In this document: one piece after another, positions 5,780 through 7,367 of the stretch | How positions within the stretch are numbered: position 1 is the stretch's first letter | Layout: each line of letters starts with the position of its first letter | NCBI GenBank assembly: GCA_030040395.1 | Contig: JASHTU010000667.1 | Coordinates: forward strand, 1 to 7,367 | DNA: 7,367 nt | Source: Acidobacteriaceae bacterium | Lineage (GTDB): Bacteria; Acidobacteriota; Terriglobia; Terriglobales; Acidobacteriaceae | Reading direction: 5' to 3' | The notes under the pieces: generated by a model | Database searches by the model: none | Seen by the model: only the letters and a program-made list of their open reading frames with translations | What the model was told of the DNA's origin: nothing | Translations under genes and position numbers: made by a program

Positions 5780-5857
5780 TTTACCGCAGGCCGCTCGCAG
5801 GGGCCCGGCTGAGGTTAGGCCTTTTCCGGCAGCGCCTTTTGTGTCATGCTTGCACCC

Positions 5858-5971
5858 ATGGGAAACAAAGATAAAGGCAAGAAAGAAACCAAGAAGGCGC
5901 CCAAACCAAAGCCGAAACCAGAACCCGGCCGCAAGCGCGAGGTGTTTACGCCGGCGGCTCCGCCGAAGTAG
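5858..5971 (+). CDS. Small Lys/Pro-rich protein, 37 residues
   Basis: The protein begins MGNKDKGKKETKKAPKPKPK and ends EVFTPAAPPK. About a third of it is Lys or Arg, with a Lys-Pro alternation at residues 14-21, so it should be very basic and disordered, suited to binding nucleic acid or an acidic surface. It resembles the very short MGxKDKxxKExKK proteins I recall being annotated as hypothetical in several bacterial phyla. There is no ribosome site before the ATG; transcription could begin close to it, giving a leaderless mRNA, but no firm promoter is seen. The strong hairpin at 6017-6052 follows 45 bases after the stop. Chance coding in purine-rich DNA remains possible. Confidence 0.5.
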   Translation: MGNKDKGKKETKKAPKPKPKPEPGRKREVFTPAAPPK

Positions 5972-6016
5972 ACGGCCGGGAGCTCCGAGCCGTTATCACT
6001 CCTCCGCGCTCGAAAC

Positions 6017-6052
6017 GCGAAGAGGCCCTCCGTTGGGGGAGGGCCTCTTCGC
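6017..6052. terminator. Strong intrinsic terminator, shared by converging genes
   Basis: GCGAAGAGGCCCTCC (6017-6031) and GGAGGGCCTCTTCGC (6038-6052) form a perfect 15-base stem with a 6-base loop. On the minus strand it begins 24 bases after the rplK stop and is followed by GTTTCG; on the plus strand it is followed by TTAAG. It sits between converging transcription units, so it can end both the secE-nusG-rplK mRNA and the plus-strand small gene. The T-runs are short, but the stem is exceptionally stable. Confidence 0.85.
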
Positions 6053-6076
6053 TTAAGAGCCGCTGAATGGTGGTGG

Positions 6077-6514
6077 TCAGGCCACGACTTCGATGCCCAT
6101 CGAGCGCGCCGTGCCTTTGATGCTCCGGACGGCGGCTTCGACCGAAGCCGCGTTCAGGTCGGGCATCTTCTGCGTGGCGATGTCGCGCACCTGCTTCTCG
6201 GTCACTTTGCCTTTCTTTTCCTTGTTGGGCGTGCCCGAGCCTTTGTCGATGCCGGCGGCCTTTTTCAGCAATACCGCGGCGGGCGGGGTTTTGGTGACGA
6301 AGCTGAAGGTGCGGTCACCATAGACGGTGATAACCACTGGAATGATGAGACCGGCCATGTCTTTGTTCTGCGTGCGCGCGTTGAACTGTTTGCAGAACTC
6401 CATAATGTTGACCTGCGCCTGGCCCAATGCGGGGCCGACCGGGGGCGCTGGTGTGGCTTTGCCGGCCTCGATTTGCAGTTTAACGTAGCCGGTAACTTTC
6501 TTCGGAGGGGCCAT
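6077..6514 (-). CDS. rplK: Ribosomal protein uL11 (L11)
   Basis: 145 residues, full length for L11. It binds the GTPase-associated region of 23S rRNA at the base of the L7/L12 stalk and takes part in factor-dependent GTP hydrolysis and stringent-response signalling. The N-terminal domain contains [20 protein letters not shown] (24-43), and the C-terminal RNA-binding domain contains [14 protein letters not shown] (76-89), a Gly/Lys-rich linker to about residue 103, and [13 protein letters not shown] (131-143). The start MAPPKK has AAAGGA about 8 bases upstream. It follows nusG on the same strand after a 163-base spacer. In most bacteria rplA comes next; here a terminator hairpin lies 24 bases past the stop codon and opposite-strand genes follow. 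Confidence 0.98.
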   Translation of the reverse strand: MAPPKKVTGYVKLQIEAGKATPAPPVGPALGQAQVNIMEFCKQFNARTQNKDMAGLIIPVVITVYGDRTFSFVTKTPPAAVLLKKAAGIDKGSGTPNKEKKGKVTEKQVRDIATQKMPDLNAASVEAAVRSIKGTARSMGIEVVA

Positions 6515-6532
6515 TCTTAGTTCCTTTGAAAC

Positions 6533-6674
6533 CAGCCTTCAGCTCCTGGCTTCTCGCTCTTAGCTGGTCGATTTTGCGCGAATTTTGATGCTGCCGCCTT
6601 AGCGTTCGCCTCAAACCGGCGCCTGCCAGGTAGGCTGAACCGGCTAGAAGCCAGAAGCTAGTAGCTAGAAGCTG
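6533..6674. repeat. Heptamer-based 35-base inverted repeat between nusG and rplK
   Basis: Arms at 6640-6674 and 6533-6567 match as inverted copies at 26 of 35 positions, separated by 72 bases. The 6644-6671 arm is a tandem array of four 7-base units: CTAGAAG, CCAGAAG, CTAGTAG, CTAGAAG. The other arm is a more diverged array in the opposite orientation. In the minus-strand mRNA this would fold into a long imperfect hairpin covering nearly the whole nusG-rplK spacer, ending about 18 bases before the rplK start. It could be a decayed mobile repeat, an RNA processing site, or a leader element controlling rplK. No function is proved. Confidence 0.6.
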
Positions 6675-6677
6675 CAA

Positions 6678-7301
6678 CTACTCAATCTTTTCCACTTTGC
6701 CGAACTCGAGTTCGACCGGCGTGGAGCGGCCGAAGATGGTCACCATGACCTTGAGGGTCTCGCGATCTTCGTTGATCTCGTCCACCACCCCATTGAAATT
6801 GGCGAAGGGACCGTCGGTGATGCGCACCTGCTCGCTCTTTTCGAATTTGATCTTGAGCCGCGGCTTCTCCCTGGCGGTTTCAGAGCGGAAGAGGATGGAG
6901 CTGACTTCTTCTTCCGACAACGCCACCGGCTTGTCGCCCGTGCCCAGGAATCCTGTGACCTTCGGAGTGTCCTTCAACACGTGCCAAAGATGGTTATCCA
7001 GATCCATTTCCACCAGCACATAGCCGGGCAGGAAGACCCGCTCGACGGTGCGCTTTTTGCCGTTGATGACCTCCGTCACCGGCTCGGTGGGGATCATCAC
7101 CCGGCCCACTTTGTCACCGAGTCCGAAGGCTTCCACACGGCTGGCGATGGACTCGCGCACCTTGCGCTCAAAGCCGGAGTAGGCGTGCAGGATGTACCAC
7201 TTGAACCGCTCGTTGCGCTCCGGCGCTGGTTCGGCCTGCGGCTCCTGCGTTGCGGGTTGTTCCATTTCTTCTGCCATCATGCTCTCGTTCCGCGGCTGCA
7301 T
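6678..7301 (-). CDS. nusG: Transcription termination/antitermination factor NusG
   Basis: 207 residues. NusG binds the RNA polymerase clamp to help elongation, and its C-terminal domain links to Rho or to ribosomal protein S10. An acidic, Gln/Pro-rich tail (residues 1-32) precedes the NGN domain (33 to about 125, with WYILHAYSGFERKV at 35-48 and RVFLPGYVLVEM at 88-99) and the KOW domain (about 152-207, with QVRITDGPFANFNGVVDEI at 158-176 and FGRSTPVELEF at 190-200). The tail is longer than in E. coli NusG. The start at 7301 directly abuts the secE stop (TAA-ATG) without a Shine-Dalgarno sequence, implying reinitiation. In-frame ATGs at 7280 and 7277, behind GGAACGAG, are real alternatives. 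Confidence 0.96.
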   Translation of the reverse strand: MQPRNESMMAEEMEQPATQEPQAEPAPERNERFKWYILHAYSGFERKVRESIASRVEAFGLGDKVGRVMIPTEPVTEVINGKKRTVERVFLPGYVLVEMDLDNHLWHVLKDTPKVTGFLGTGDKPVALSEEEVSSILFRSETAREKPRLKIKFEKSEQVRITDGPFANFNGVVDEINEDRETLKVMVTIFGRSTPVELEFGKVEKIE

Positions 7302-7367
7302 TTACTGCTGCAGCCCGCCCAACCTGCCCAGCAACTGGTTGATCAGGTTGGCGAAAATCGCGTCGAC
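7302..7367 (-). CDS. secE: Preprotein translocase subunit SecE, C-terminal end (cut by window edge)
   Basis: The last 21 codons plus TAA are present: VDAIFANLINQLLGRLGGLQQ. The hydrophobic VDAIFANLINQLL segment matches the end of the single essential membrane helix and the short tail of bacterial SecE, part of the SecYEG export channel in the inner membrane. The call depends strongly on position, since secE almost always precedes nusG and here ends immediately before its start codon. The catalytically important amphipathic helix lies outside the window, so it cannot be checked. Confidence 0.75.
   Translation of the reverse strand, partial: VDAIFANLINQLLGRLGGLQQ

Noticed and set aside
5841..6056. 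A 71-codon plus-strand frame rich in Arg
   Set aside because: It runs through the perfect terminator stem. The overlapping 37-residue frame has a more protein-like sequence and ends before the terminator.
6644..6671. Heptamer array considered as a CRISPR or VNTR locus
   Set aside because: The units are only 7 bases, contiguous, with no spacers and only four copies. It fits better as one arm of the inverted repeat.

Overview
The window looks like chromosomal DNA from a high-GC bacterium, most likely an acidobacterium (Acidobacteriota). The reasons are the style of the secreted VWA-like protein and the secreted phosphatase-superfamily protein, the small Lys/Pro-rich protein, and intergenic spacers full of short palindromes with TAAA or AAA loops. 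This placement rests on recalled family resemblance, not on a search.

Left part (1-1046): an accessory-looking stretch. It holds the first 43 codons of an IS630-type transposase running off the left edge, a 92-residue orphan gene, and a decayed tRNA-Glu(UUC)-like sequence. Next come about 200 bases with nothing recognisable, then a cluster of TAAA-loop palindromes. By hand count, positions 181-540 are about 47% G+C, against about 67-73% in lines sampled from the genes to the right.

Middle (1047-5971): a complete class I [4Fe-4S] fumarase on the minus strand stands opposite a plus-strand run. That run is a secreted alkaline-phosphatase-superfamily protein, a 255-base spacer packed with hairpins and bounded by a 13-base direct repeat, a secreted VWA-like protein, and a 37-residue Lys/Pro-rich small protein. 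The two secreted proteins may share an envelope role, but nothing in the sequence proves a link.

Right part (6017-7367): the minus-strand group secE (C-terminus) - nusG - rplK, which couples protein export, transcription elongation and the ribosome GTPase-associated centre. nusG follows secE with no gap. A heptamer-based inverted repeat fills the nusG-rplK spacer. A strong terminator hairpin closes the group directly after rplK, so rplA, the usual next gene, is absent from its expected place.

I found no clear new defence, biosynthetic or CRISPR system. The most useful leads are the rplK/rplA separation, the large structured spacers at 4541-4727 and 6533-6674, the phosphatase-superfamily protein with altered metal-site residues, and the tRNA relic beside the low-GC accessory segment.
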